56,218 bases of DNA. Origin: Desulfuromonadales bacterium (GTDB lineage Bacteria > Desulfobacterota > Desulfuromonadia > Desulfuromonadales > BM103). The notes beneath the pieces are model-generated. The model ran no database searches, was not told the origin of the DNA, and saw only the letters and a program-made list of their open reading frames with translations. The translations under genes were made by a program, and so were the position numbers. The stretch's first letter is position 1, and each line of letters starts with the position of its first letter. Shown here piece after piece: positions 17,052-26,874 of the stretch. The stretch covers positions 1-56,218 of the forward strand of contig JAQYVY010000023.1 in the NCBI GenBank assembly GCA_030145195.1. Reading direction: 5' to 3'.

Positions 17052-18974
17052 ATGAGTAAAGTTATTGGTATCGACCTGGGAACAACAAACTCCTGCGTCG
17101 CTGTTATGGAAGGCGGTGAGCCGGTAGTTATTGCTAACGCCGAAGGCACCCGCACCACTCCTTCGATGGTGGCTTTTTCCGAGAGCGGCGAGCGGCTGGT
17201 TGGTCAGCAGGCCAAGCGCCAGGCGGTGACCAACCCCGAGAACACCCTTTTTGCCATCAAGCGCCTGATCGGCCGCAAGTTTGATTCGGATGCGGTCAAG
17301 AAAGATATCAAGATCAGCCCGTTCAAGATCATCAAAGCCGACAACGGTGACGCCTGGGTTGAAGTTCGCGACAAAAAATACAGCGCTCCTGAGATTTCAG
17401 CCATGATTCTGCAAAAGATGAAGCAGACCGCTGAAGACTACCTGGGAGAGACCGTCACCGATGCAGTCATCACCGTGCCGGCTTACTTCAATGATTCCCA
17501 ACGTCAGGCCACCAAGGACGCTGGCAAAATTTCCGGACTCAACGTTTTGCGCATCATCAACGAGCCGACGGCAGCAGCTCTGGCTTACGGCCTCGACAAA
17601 AAAGCCGAAGAGAAAATTGCGGTCTTCGACCTCGGCGGCGGTACTTTTGACGTCTCAATTCTGGAGTTGGGTGATGGTGTCTTTGAAGTCAAATCGACCA
17701 ACGGTGATACCTTCCTCGGCGGCGAGGACTTTGATCAACTGATCATCGACTATGTTGCCGATGAATTCAAAAAAGATCAGGGCATCGATTTGCGTAGCGA
17801 CAAGATGGCGCTACAGCGGCTCAAGGAAGGTTGTGAAAAAGCCAAGTGTGAGCTTTCTTCCTCGATGGAGACAGATATCAACCTGCCTTTCATCACCGCT
17901 GATCAGTCCGGCCCCAAGCACCTAAACATCAAATTGACTCGCGCCAAGCTTGAGAGTATCTGCGCCAGTCTACTCAAGAAACTGATCGCTCCCTGCAAGA
18001 CTGCGATCAAGGACGCGGGCCTGTCCGCTTCGGAAATTGACGACGTTATCTTGGTCGGCGGCATGACCCGGATGCCGGCGGTTCAGGCGAAAGTTCAGGA
18101 AATTTTTGGCAAAGTCCCCAACAAAGGCGTTAACCCTGATGAAGTGGTGGCGATCGGTGCTGCGATTCAGGGTGGGGTTCTTAAGGGCGACGTCAAAGAC
18201 GTTCTGCTGCTCGACGTCACCCCGCTCTCTCTCGGGATCGAGACCCTCGGCGGCGTCATGACCAAGCTGATCGAAAAGAACACCACCATCCCCTGCAAAA
18301 AAAGCCAGATTTTCTCCACCGCCGCTGACAACCAGCCTGCGGTTTCGGTTCATGTGCTTCAGGGTGAGCGCGAGATGGCCAACGACAACAAGACCATCGG
18401 TCGCTTTGAGCTGGCTGATATTCCTCCGGCACCGCGTGGCGTACCACAGGTCGAGGTCACTTTCGACATTGATGCCAACGGCATCCTCAATGTCGGGGCC
18501 AAGGATCTCGGTACCGGGAAAGAGCAGTCCATCCGTATCACCGCATCTTCGGGTCTCTCCGACGATGAAATTGAAAAAATGGTTAAGGACGCAGAAGAAC
18601 ATGAGTCCGAAGATAAGAAGAAGCGCGAGCTGATCGAAGCGCGGAATCAGGCCGACGGTCTGGTTTACACCACCGAGAAAGCAGTCAAGGAACACGGCGA
18701 CAAGGTCGACGAAGAGACCAAGTCGGCGATCGAAACTGCCTTGGAAGACCTCAGGAAAACGATGGAAGGCGATGATCCAGAAGAGATCAAAGCCAAGACC
18801 GAGGTTTTGGCAACAGCATCGCACAAGTTGGCCGAAGTCATGTACAAGGATGCTCAGGGCCAAGCCGAAGCTGGTAGCGAAGGTGACGCTTCTGCCCCTG
18901 AGCAGCAGGATGATGTTGTCGATGCCGAATTCGAAGAAGTTGACGACGACAAAGACGATAAGAAAAAAGATTAA
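17052..18974 (+). CDS. dnaK: molecular chaperone DnaK (Hsp70)
   Basis: 640 residues. The ATPase domain shows [17 protein letters not shown] at the N-terminus, the phosphate loop [14 protein letters not shown] (about 195) and [13 protein letters not shown] (about 335). The linker [16 protein letters not shown] leads into the peptide-binding domain, and the tail ends in the acidic [17 protein letters not shown] lies nine bases before the ATG. It works with GrpE and DnaJ encoded either side. An 85-base gap separates it from grpE without a clear terminator. Confidence 0.98.
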   Translation: MSKVIGIDLGTTNSCVAVMEGGEPVVIANAEGTRTTPSMVAFSESGERLVGQQAKRQAVTNPENTLFAIKRLIGRKFDSDAVKKDIKISPFKIIKADNGDAWVEVRDKKYSAPEISAMILQKMKQTAEDYLGETVTDAVITVPAYFNDSQRQATKDAGKISGLNVLRIINEPTAAALAYGLDKKAEEKIAVFDLGGGTFDVSILELGDGVFEVKSTNGDTFLGGEDFDQLIIDYVADEFKKDQGIDLRSDKMALQRLKEGCEKAKCELSSSMETDINLPFITADQSGPKHLNIKLTRAKLESICASLLKKLIAPCKTAIKDAGLSASEIDDVILVGGMTRMPAVQAKVQEIFGKVPNKGVNPDEVVAIGAAIQGGVLKGDVKDVLLLDVTPLSLGIETLGGVMTKLIEKNTTIPCKKSQIFSTAADNQPAVSVHVLQGEREMANDNKTIGRFELADIPPAPRGVPQVEVTFDIDANGILNVGAKDLGTGKEQSIRITASSGLSDDEIEKMVKDAEEHESEDKKKRELIEARNQADGLVYTTEKAVKEHGDKVDEETKSAIETALEDLRKTMEGDDPEEIKAKTEVLATASHKLAEVMYKDAQGQAEAGSEGDASAPEQQDDVVDAEFEEVDDDKDDKKKD

Positions 18975-19011
18975 AACCGTTAACCAGGCTTAAATTATCG
19001 AAAAGGCCGCT

Positions 19012-19041
19012 GCAGGAGCCGGGCGTATGCTTCGGCTCCTG
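19012..19041 (+). terminator. hairpin between dnaK and dnaJ, possible attenuator
   Basis: Stem GCAGGAGCCG / CGGCTCCTG without a T run. It may stabilise the dnaK 3' end or lower dnaJ expression rather than end transcription. Confidence 0.45.
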
Positions 19042-19110
19042 TTGCCTTATCGGGATAACTGTTAACTTGGATCCGTGAGTGGCTGACGGTTTCAAGGCTA
19101 AGGAATCATT

Positions 19111-20223
19111 TTGAGTAAACGCGATTATTACGATGTCCTTGCGGTCAACCGCAACGCCAGCGAAACCGAGATCAAAAAAGCCTATCGGAAGCTGGCACTG
19201 AAATGCCATCCCGACAAAAACCCCGGTGACGAGCAGGCCGAAGAGCGCTTCAAGGAACTCTCCGAAGCCTATTCCGTATTGTCGGACGGTCAGAAACGAG
19301 CCCTCTACGACCAGTATGGTCACGCTGGCATGGACCAGCAGGGCGGGTTTTCTTCCGGTGGTTTCGGCGGCACCCCTTTTGAGGATGTCTTCGGTGATAT
19401 CTTTGGCGATATTTTCGGTGGCGGCGGCGGACGACGTGGCGGCAGGGGACGGCGGGGCGATGACCTGCGCTACAACCTGACGATTGCGTTTGAAGAGGCG
19501 GCTTTCGGCATTGAAACCAAAATCCAATTGCCCCGTCACCAGACCTGTGAAAGTTGTAACGGTTCTGGCGCTAAACCTGGCACCAGCCCGGAGACCTGCC
19601 GCACCTGTGCCGGTGCCGGTCAGGTTCGTTTTCAACAGGGGTTCTTCTCTCTGACCCGGCCCTGTCCGGATTGCCACGGCGAGGGTAAAAAAATCGCTGA
19701 TCCCTGCACCGCTTGCCGCGGCACTGGATTGACTCGTGGCCAAAAGACCCTTTCGCTGAATATTCCAGCCGGGGTTGAATCAGGCAATCGCCTTAAAATG
19801 AGCGGCGAGGGCGAACCGGGAGCCCAGGGTGGCCCCCCCGGTGACCTTTATGTGGTGATTACCGTTAAGGAGCATTCGATCTTCCAGCGCGAGGGCAACG
19901 ACCTGATCTGCGAAATCCCGATCTCTTTTCCTCAGGCGGCTTTGGGCTGTGAACTTGAGGCCCCGACTCTGGAAGGGAAGGTCAAACTAAAGATCCCCGC
20001 CGGAACCCAGAGTGGCAAGATTTTCAAACTCAATGGCAAAGGCATTCCGGTCTTGCAGGGCTACGGGCGGGGAGATGAACTTGTTGTGGTCCGGGTTGAA
20101 ACACCGACTAAGTTGACCGCTCGCCAGAAGGCCTTGCTTGACGAATTCGCACAAGAAGCGGGCGAAGAGATTCATCCCATGGGCAAGAGCTTTTTTGACA
20201 AGGTCAAGGAGTTGTTCGGCTAA
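19111..20223 (+). CDS. dnaJ: chaperone protein DnaJ (Hsp40)
   Basis: 370 residues, full-length class A DnaJ. The J domain (1-70) carries His33-Pro-Asp35, then a Gly/Phe-rich linker (75-115), four CxxCxGxG zinc motifs ([32 protein letters not shown]) and the C-terminal substrate-binding domains. The start is TTG with AAGGA seven bases upstream; grpE also uses TTG. It stimulates DnaK ATPase and hands over clients. The stop codon overlaps the next gene by one base. Confidence 0.97.
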   Translation: MSKRDYYDVLAVNRNASETEIKKAYRKLALKCHPDKNPGDEQAEERFKELSEAYSVLSDGQKRALYDQYGHAGMDQQGGFSSGGFGGTPFEDVFGDIFGDIFGGGGGRRGGRGRRGDDLRYNLTIAFEEAAFGIETKIQLPRHQTCESCNGSGAKPGTSPETCRTCAGAGQVRFQQGFFSLTRPCPDCHGEGKKIADPCTACRGTGLTRGQKTLSLNIPAGVESGNRLKMSGEGEPGAQGGPPGDLYVVITVKEHSIFQREGNDLICEIPISFPQAALGCELEAPTLEGKVKLKIPAGTQSGKIFKLNGKGIPVLQGYGRGDELVVVRVETPTKLTARQKALLDEFAQEAGEEIHPMGKSFFDKVKELFG

Positions 20224-22097
20224 TGAGGTTACAAACCGCCTGTTTTGCATTTCTTCTCCTGCTGATAACCGGGACCGGTCAACTCCTGGCCCAGCCGCTT
20301 GGATTAGATGCGCAGCACACCACTACCTCGGGCGAAATGGCCATGCAACGCGCTTTGGATCACTACCGGGATGGCAAGCTTAACGAGGCGGCAGGGCTGT
20401 TGCGCGGCTTTGTGATTAGTCAGGCCGATTCACCACTGGTCAACCAGGCCTACTACTATCTGGCCCGGATTCATTCCGACCTGGATGAACCGATGATCGC
20501 GACAGATTATCTGGCCCGCATGAGTGCCGACTCGCGCGAAGCTGCCAGCGAGTTGCTGGCTGGCGAACTGTTAATACGCACCGGCAAAGCGACTCAGGCG
20601 GTACAACAACTTCTAACGATCGATGCGACCGACTGGACGCTGAACGAACAACAGGAACGTGATCTGCTCCTTGCCGAAGGGCTGTTAAATCTTGATCAAC
20701 CGCACCAGGCCCTCTACTTCTATCATCTGGCGCAGTTGACCGAGGGACGGGAAACTCCGCGCGAGATTCTGGCTCGGATTCACACCCTGCTCAGCGACCG
20801 CTTCTGTGAGGCCGACTTGGCCGAAGCGGCCTTTATGTACCGCAACCAACCGACCAGCTACATGGCCATGTTGCAACTCGGCTGGAGGGCTGTGGCCGCT
20901 GGAAACAAGCCTCTGGCTCAGGAATGGGCGACAGCTGCTTTGGGCGCGCCGGTAGGTTTTGCCTATCGGGAAGAGACCCTGCTGTTGCAATCGCAGTTGA
21001 CCGATTCGAGTCAGTTGCAACGGGCCATTGGCGTCCTGTTGCCGTTGAGCGGCCGTTATGCTTCGTTTGGCCAGTTGGTGCAACGTGGCATGGATCTGGC
21101 GATCGAAACCCAGCGTCCGGAGATTCCGGTGCACTTTATCTACCGTGATACCGCAGGGGACGAAACCGTTGCCGCGCAACAGGTTGCTGAGTTGGCTATT
21201 AGCGAGCGGGTGATGGGAATTGCCGGACCGTTGGTCGGCAATGCCGCGACCGGTGCCGCCAGACGAGCTAACCGCGAGCGCGTCCCATTGCTGACCCTGT
21301 CCCAGCGTGAAGGGCTGGCGGCATCAAGTTTGTACGTTTTTCGCAACTCCTTGACGCCACAGCTTCAGATCAAGGCCTTGGTCGACTACGCAATCGACGA
21401 AAGGGGTTTCAGCGAATTTGCCATTCTTCATCCTCAAACCAAACAGGGCGAACTCTATGCCGAAGTTTTTCGTGAAACGGTTCTGCGCCGTGGCGGGGTT
21501 GTGGTTGCGGAGCAGAGCTATCTTACAGAACAAACCGACTTCCGCCACCAAACCCGCTTGTTGCGTGGCCTTGAACCGGCCATCCCGGAAGATGAAGAAG
21601 AGCTGGCAATGGAAGAGGAGCTGCCACCACCTTTTGAAGCGCTGTTCATCCCCGATTATGCCGATCGCATCAGTCTGATCGCACCACAATTGGTTTTCTA
21701 TGGTTTGGATGATATTCAACTGCTCGGCACCAGCGGTTGGAACGATGCCGAGTTGCCGCGCATCGCTGGGCAGTTTGTCGAAGGGGCCATTTTTACCGCT
21801 GGTTTCTTTCGGCATAGCAACTACCCCTTTGTTCAAGAATTTGTCGAACTTTACTTTAATAAATATGGTGAAGACCCAACCCTTCTTGAAGCCCAAGGGT
21901 ACGATATTGCCGGTATCCTGTTGACCCTGCTCAATCGTGCGGATATCCGCAGCCGTGAAGATTTGCGGCAGGCCCTGGCTCAGTTGCAAAATTATCCTGG
22001 AGTCACTGGAGCAACTCGTTTTGACTTCACTGGCGAAGCCGATAAGGTCCTCTTCCTGTTGCAGATTCAGGATGGAAACATCGTGCAGATCAACTGA
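20223..22097 (+). CDS. LpoA-like periplasmic protein (penicillin-binding protein activator family)
   Basis: 624 residues with a signal peptide (about 1-24, LLLLITGTGQLLAQ). Residues about 35-240 are helical and repeat-rich (TPR-like), and from about 268 a periplasmic binding protein fold begins at IGVLLPLSGRYASFGQLVQRGMD, as in LivK-type and LpoA proteins. LpoA activates the peptidoglycan synthase PBP1a in gamma-proteobacteria; in delta-type bacteria this two-part architecture is common but its partner is not established. No lipobox is visible, so it may be soluble in the periplasm. The ATG overlaps the dnaJ stop by one base, which makes it the last gene of the heat-shock cluster. Confidence 0.75.
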   Translation: MRLQTACFAFLLLLITGTGQLLAQPLGLDAQHTTTSGEMAMQRALDHYRDGKLNEAAGLLRGFVISQADSPLVNQAYYYLARIHSDLDEPMIATDYLARMSADSREAASELLAGELLIRTGKATQAVQQLLTIDATDWTLNEQQERDLLLAEGLLNLDQPHQALYFYHLAQLTEGRETPREILARIHTLLSDRFCEADLAEAAFMYRNQPTSYMAMLQLGWRAVAAGNKPLAQEWATAALGAPVGFAYREETLLLQSQLTDSSQLQRAIGVLLPLSGRYASFGQLVQRGMDLAIETQRPEIPVHFIYRDTAGDETVAAQQVAELAISERVMGIAGPLVGNAATGAARRANRERVPLLTLSQREGLAASSLYVFRNSLTPQLQIKALVDYAIDERGFSEFAILHPQTKQGELYAEVFRETVLRRGGVVVAEQSYLTEQTDFRHQTRLLRGLEPAIPEDEEELAMEEELPPPFEALFIPDYADRISLIAPQLVFYGLDDIQLLGTSGWNDAELPRIAGQFVEGAIFTAGFFRHSNYPFVQEFVELYFNKYGEDPTLLEAQGYDIAGILLTLLNRADIRSREDLRQALAQLQNYPGVTGATRFDFTGEADKVLFLLQIQDGNIVQIN

Positions 22098-22156
22098 TTT
22101 CGCTAACTCTTTCCTTTGCGCCGTTAGTCGCGGTTTTAAGTCAAAACCAATACCCG

Positions 22157-22187
22157 CCCCCGATGATAAATTTATCGGGGGTTTTTT
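22157..22187 (+). terminator. Rho-independent terminator of the chaperone cluster
   Basis: Stem CCCCCGATGATAA / TTTATCGGGGG around a tight loop, followed by six T. Confidence 0.92.
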
Positions 22188-22541
22188 GTGCTCTGGCGAT
22201 TGTAACGGGCGGCCTCTTTGGTAAAAGCCTCTCTCAAATGTTTTTGATCAAGAGCTCTTTCCCTCTACCCACTTCCGCAATTAACTTTTTCAATGTCGGC
22301 GTGAGGTGCAAGCAGATGTTCTAACAACGGTTTTACCTTGTAATAATGTATAAAATTGTTTAATTTTGCCAAGTTAAGGGTTTAGATTAAGTAAATCCCC
22401 GCGCCCTTGAGGGCTTAAATGTTTCGCCCTCAAATATTATCAAAACTTACTCAGTTCATTCTAGTTCGGCCGCCTCGCTACGGAATTAATGGGGTTTGGT
22501 CCATAGTTTCATCCGGTTTTATCCAAGGTAGGAGGCCTCAA
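22188..22541 (+). other. long AT-rich leader before the surface-protein gene
   Basis: No coding region supported, although the downstream frame stays open from 22419. AT-rich sequence around 22335-22375 (TTGTAA, TATAAA, TTTAAT) probably holds the promoter; no clean pair is evident. GCCCTTGAGGGC (22401-22412) is a short palindrome in the presumed leader. Confidence 0.35.
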
Positions 22542-25500
22542 ATGCGTTTCAATCATTCCCGCGTAGGCAAAGTCATCTCTTCGACCCTTACTCGATGTTC
22601 CGAAGAAAAAATTGACCGTAAGACACTCTGCCGCGAGGTTCCGCTGGTTTTCCGCGACCTAGGAGTTTTTGTCCTGATTTTCTCCTTGATCCTGCTGCCG
22701 GTACCGATGACCGCATCCGCGGCCACGACCAAGAAGTGGGGGCCACACGCCGACATCACCGGCAAACTGGGCAATGAACGCTCGCTCGGAGACTACGACT
22801 TTTTCGTCCCGGTGTTGCAGGGTCCGACCTCTATGCTCTTCCTGGATCTGCGTTTTCAGGGTGATGACAATGAGGCCACCGAAGGCAACTTTGGTCTCGG
22901 TTATCGTCAGATGATCGAAAACTCATGGATTTTCGGCGGTTATGGTTTTTATGATGTCCGCGAGACCCAGTTCGATAACAAGTTCCGCCAGTGGACCTTT
23001 GGTGTGGAGGCTTTGACAGAGAACTACGACGCGCGCGTCAACGGCTACTTTGCCGATGAGGATGAAGAATCGGTTTCCAGTGTGACCGGGATTGAGACGT
23101 TCGGCTATGCTGATTACAATCTGGTGCATCGCGCCACGCCCGGTTTTGAGCAATCAATGAGCGGTGTCGACTTTGAGGTCGGCGGCAAATTGCCCGCGCT
23201 GGCCTATCCCGAGATCCGCGGATATGTTGGCGGCTTTTATTTTGATGCTGAAAAGGTCGATAAGGTTACCGGTCCCAGCGCCCGCCTCGAAGTTCGCTTT
23301 CCAGACCTGTTTGGTTGGGATGGCTCCTTGTTCGAGCTTGGCGGTGAAATCCGCGATGACAGCGTTCGCGACACCGATTACTACTTTACCGCTCGCCTGC
23401 GGATTCCTTTTGGCACCGGTAGCTTCGCCCTGCCGACTTCGTCTTTGACGGCGCTTGAAAAGCGTATGACCGAGCGCGTCCAGCGTGATCCTGATGTTGT
23501 TGTCGGAGTCGAGACCAATACGGGTACCGACGCCATCATCGAAACCCCGGTCACCTACAACTCCGCAGAAATCCTGTTTCATCATTACTACAGTGAGTCG
23601 ATTTACAACACGGGTACCTTCGAAGAGCCAGCCAAGGTGCTCGATGGTATCGCCGGGTCCGCCCCGGTGGCCGACATCGTCTTGCTGCACGCTGACAACG
23701 TTTACAACGGCGCTGGACTGGTCATGACGCCGAACCAGCGGGTGCTGGGTGAGTATGCTGGTATGGGCTATACGGTGATGACCGATCAATACGGTGAGAT
23801 TTTCCTGCCGCACGCAACCGATGGCGTTGCCATGCCGCAGATAATCAATGCCCCGGTTGGTGTCACGGCGAGTGACAACTCCGAGATCTCCGGTATCGAG
23901 ATCTCTGGAGCCTCTAGTGTTGGTCTCCTGATCGATAGCCTGACAGGACCAGTCGATATCTCCAACGTCACCATCGATGGCGGCTGGGATGGTGTCAGGA
24001 TTGCCGGCAGTAGCGGTCTGATCACCTTCAGCTCTGTGACTATGACGCCTGGGCAGAAGGGTTTCGATGTCAGCAACAGCTCCGCTGATATTTTTATGTA
24101 CAATAGCAACGTCTTTACCGACAACAACGTTGCGCTCGACGTTAATAATGATAGTGGGTCATTCTTGCTCGACGAGTCATCATCGATAACTGCGACTGGA
24201 AGCGCTGGCACGGAAGCGATTAGCTACGGAGGCTCCTCTGGTTCGTATGTGTTCGCTGGCGCTGTCAATATCTATGACTTCAATGGGGGGGCTGTTGCTA
24301 TCAGTGGCTCCACTGGTGCAACTTTTGACTTTAACAATTTAACTATTTCCAACTCAGTTGGTGCTGCGCTTTCTCTCTCTAACAATGACATCGCAACGGC
24401 TGTCAATGTCAGCGGACCCAGCAGCATCACGCAGAGCTGGGATGGGGACACTATTTATGTCGGTGGTTTCATTGGCGACCAGAGCACTCTGAATATCGCC
24501 GAAACAGTTCCTCTCACGGCCTACAATGGTGCTGGCCTGCAATTCAACAACGCCGATGGCGTCTATAACTTCTCTGCTCCGGTTGTGCTTGATGGCAGAG
24601 CTACTGGTGGTGACACCGGCATCGACATGATCAGCGGTTCTGACGGCGAGATTACGTTCGACAATGCGGTCACTGTCAACAATCCGGTTGGCAACGCCAT
24701 CTATATGGCTGACAGTCTCGGTTCCCTCACCTTCACAGATACCGCACCGCTGGTCGTCGAGGCTGGCTCTGGTCATGGCCTCTATGCCTTGGACGCTGGC
24801 AGCATAATCGTTCAGGGCTCCAGCAACACCATCGACAATACCGGCGGTGATGGCATATTCTCCAAGAACACCAACCTGACGGTCAACAGTGCCGTGCTCG
24901 GTGGTACTGGAGTTATCGGCGGTGCCGGCATCGCTGTGGTGGTCGATGACGGCGCCACCTACAACGTCTCGATCCTCAAATCGACCATTACCACCGCTAA
25001 CGGCGAAGGCATCTCCATCGACTCGACCGGTGGCGGCGTCCTGACCGCGGTTGTTGCTGGAAACGACGTTGATGCCACCAACGGCAACGCCCTGACCACG
25101 ACCGATGATGGCACCGCAACCGGTCAACTGGTGATCGAGGTGGATAACAACACTTTCGAAGCCGTCTCGGGCGGTTACTCTGCCGTGAGCATGGTCGGGA
25201 CCGTTTCGACTTACATCGGCACCATCATCACCTCGCTGGCTGACAACACCGTGATCGGCAATAACACCGGTGGCGGTATGTACTACAACTCGGTGACCTT
25301 CGATGCCGATGCTAGTGTGGTCGGTATCCAGCAAGTTGTCGGTGGCACAACAAATATCGGGCAAGGTCCTGGCGCACGCGTTGTTGGAGATGGCTTGGCA
25401 GTTGATAACATCGAAGGCGATCTCGGTTTCACAACGCTGAACATCTACAACGATGGCGGCACTGGTCTTGCTGTTGCGACCACGGGCACCGACGATTTGA

Positions 25501-26783
25501 GCCTCAGTTCCGACAGCGGCAATATCGACACTCTGGAAGGCGCCGCCATCGAACTGGTTGGTGTTGCTTCAACCGGAACTTTGAACGGTAACCTGGTTTT
25601 AGATAGCGTCAGCTCTTACAACAGCGCGATCGAAGGGGTCTATCTGGATGTCTATGCTGGTGATGTTGCCTTCTCGAATGTCGCAATTGACAAAACTATC
25701 AGTGATGGCGTTGCCGTTTACAATTCGACCGGCGCACTGGACTTCGGCGATGTGACCGCCACCAATGCTGGCATCAACGGCATTAATATTACCGGTCTCG
25801 ATTCTGGTAGCGTCACCTTTAACAGTGTCACAGTGAGCAACACTGCTGCTTCCGGACTTTACATGCAGGACATTGAGGGTGCTGTTGTTGTCCATGGGGT
25901 CGTGGGTATTTCAAACACAGCCTTCGCCGGGTTTGAACTTAATGGTGGGACGGGTTCGGTTGCCTTTAACGACAATCTGGACACGGCCGAGACCGGGGAA
26001 GATGGTCTCGCTGTCGTTTCCTTTGACGGCACTCTGGATCTTGCCGGAACCACGACGCTCTACAACAGCTCAAACACCGGAGCTTATGTCGGCGATTCTG
26101 CTGCCGATGTCACTATCAACAATCTCGTTATTGATGGGACGGGTCTTGCTGGCGCTGTTGACGGGATTTCAGAAGGACTCTTCGTGGAAAACTTCTCCGG
26201 TACCATGACAATCAACTCTGGCTCGATCTACAACACCGCAACCGACGGTATTCAGATTGAAGGGTCAGCCGGTGATGTCTATATCAACGATACCTCGATT
26301 CAATATGTCAGCCCGGGAGCGCCACCCAATGCGTCGGGGATCTGGATGCTTGAGAATGATGGAACTGTTGCCATTTACAACTCGACTATAGCTGGGTTTG
26401 ACTCGCACGGCATTCATGTGCGGAATATCACTGATCTCGATGCTAACGTCGTTATCTATAACACAGCGATTACGATGGACGGGCTCGCAACCGGCAGTGA
26501 CATTACACTGGAAGTAAACAGTGGTGATTCTATCAATGCCGTGATTTACAACAGCTCTTTTGTTGCCTCCAGCCTGATTACGGATGTCTCTGCACTACCA
26601 GGTGGTGTTATTACTCTGGGCTGCGCACCTAATGATGCAGCCTGTCAGTTATTGACACCGAAACCTTTCGACGCGAATCAAGCACAAGTTGATTCTGTGT
26701 TGGAGAGTATGAATATGCCTGGAATTAATACCACCACGACGGGGGACATCACTATCTACAACTCAGGCTTGCTTCCCCAATAA
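22542..26783 (+). CDS. inverse-autotransporter surface protein with beta-helix-like passenger
   Basis: 1413 residues from the ATG at 22542, chosen because AGGAGG lies six bases upstream; the frame extends 41 codons further without support. A long signal region (charged 1-37, hydrophobic 38-58, ASA cleavage near 60) leads into a barrel domain (about 65-295) with MLFLDLRFQGDDN, EGNFGLGYR and WIFGGYGFYDVRE, which matches intimin/invasin-type inverse autotransporter barrels. A linker (about 305-420) follows, then about 950 residues of short degenerate strand repeats rich in Asn, Gly, Ser, Val and Thr (for example SGSVTFNSVTVSNTAASGLY), typical of right-handed beta-helices. Two cysteines (GCAPNDAACQ) lie near the end. 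The barrel should sit in the outer membrane with the passenger outside. Intimin relatives usually carry Ig-like domains instead. Adhesin or enzyme function is unknown. Confidence 0.82.
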   Translation: MRFNHSRVGKVISSTLTRCSEEKIDRKTLCREVPLVFRDLGVFVLIFSLILLPVPMTASAATTKKWGPHADITGKLGNERSLGDYDFFVPVLQGPTSMLFLDLRFQGDDNEATEGNFGLGYRQMIENSWIFGGYGFYDVRETQFDNKFRQWTFGVEALTENYDARVNGYFADEDEESVSSVTGIETFGYADYNLVHRATPGFEQSMSGVDFEVGGKLPALAYPEIRGYVGGFYFDAEKVDKVTGPSARLEVRFPDLFGWDGSLFELGGEIRDDSVRDTDYYFTARLRIPFGTGSFALPTSSLTALEKRMTERVQRDPDVVVGVETNTGTDAIIETPVTYNSAEILFHHYYSESIYNTGTFEEPAKVLDGIAGSAPVADIVLLHADNVYNGAGLVMTPNQRVLGEYAGMGYTVMTDQYGEIFLPHATDGVAMPQIINAPVGVTASDNSEISGIEISGASSVGLLIDSLTGPVDISNVTIDGGWDGVRIAGSSGLITFSSVTMTPGQKGFDVSNSSADIFMYNSNVFTDNNVALDVNNDSGSFLLDESSSITATGSAGTEAISYGGSSGSYVFAGAVNIYDFNGGAVAISGSTGATFDFNNLTISNSVGAALSLSNNDIATAVNVSGPSSITQSWDGDTIYVGGFIGDQSTLNIAETVPLTAYNGAGLQFNNADGVYNFSAPVVLDGRATGGDTGIDMISGSDGEITFDNAVTVNNPVGNAIYMADSLGSLTFTDTAPLVVEAGSGHGLYALDAGSIIVQGSSNTIDNTGGDGIFSKNTNLTVNSAVLGGTGVIGGAGIAVVVDDGATYNVSILKSTITTANGEGISIDSTGGGVLTAVVAGNDVDATNGNALTTTDDGTATGQLVIEVDNNTFEAVSGGYSAVSMVGTVSTYIGTIITSLADNTVIGNNTGGGMYYNSVTFDADASVVGIQQVVGGTTNIGQGPGARVVGDGLAVDNIEGDLGFTTLNIYNDGGTGLAVATTGTDDLSLSSDSGNIDTLEGAAIELVGVASTGTLNGNLVLDSVSSYNSAIEGVYLDVYAGDVAFSNVAIDKTISDGVAVYNSTGALDFGDVTATNAGINGINITGLDSGSVTFNSVTVSNTAASGLYMQDIEGAVVVHGVVGISNTAFAGFELNGGTGSVAFNDNLDTAETGEDGLAVVSFDGTLDLAGTTTLYNSSNTGAYVGDSAADVTINNLVIDGTGLAGAVDGISEGLFVENFSGTMTINSGSIYNTATDGIQIEGSAGDVYINDTSIQYVSPGAPPNASGIWMLENDGTVAIYNSTIAGFDSHGIHVRNITDLDANVVIYNTAITMDGLATGSDITLEVNSGDSINAVIYNSSFVASSLITDVSALPGGVITLGCAPNDAACQLLTPKPFDANQAQVDSVLESMNMPGINTTTTGDITIYNSGLLPQ

Positions 26784-26801
26784 TTCTTAGTTCCTTAGTA
26801 G

Positions 26802-26837
26802 CAAGGCCCGGGAGAAATCCTGGGCCTTGTTTTTTTT
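26802..26837 (+). terminator. Rho-independent terminator after the surface-protein gene
   Basis: Stem CAAGGCCCGGG / CCTGGGCCTTG (one mismatch) followed by eight T. Confidence 0.93.
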
Positions 26838-26874
26838 AACCACAGTAAGATTGCTCCAAACTTACCAAGCGATT

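Noticed and set aside
22419-22541. 41-codon N-terminal extension of the surface protein
   Set aside because: No ribosome-binding site at 22419, whereas AGGAGG stands before the ATG at 22542, which starts a plausible signal region.
22188-22541. Cyclic di-GMP riboswitch before the surface-protein gene
   Set aside because: Expected for an adhesin, but the conserved core bases of the GEMM motif are not found.
24354-25364. 336-codon minus-strand frame inside the surface-protein gene
   Set aside because: It mirrors the repetitive beta-helix coding region and has no ribosome-binding site or family features.
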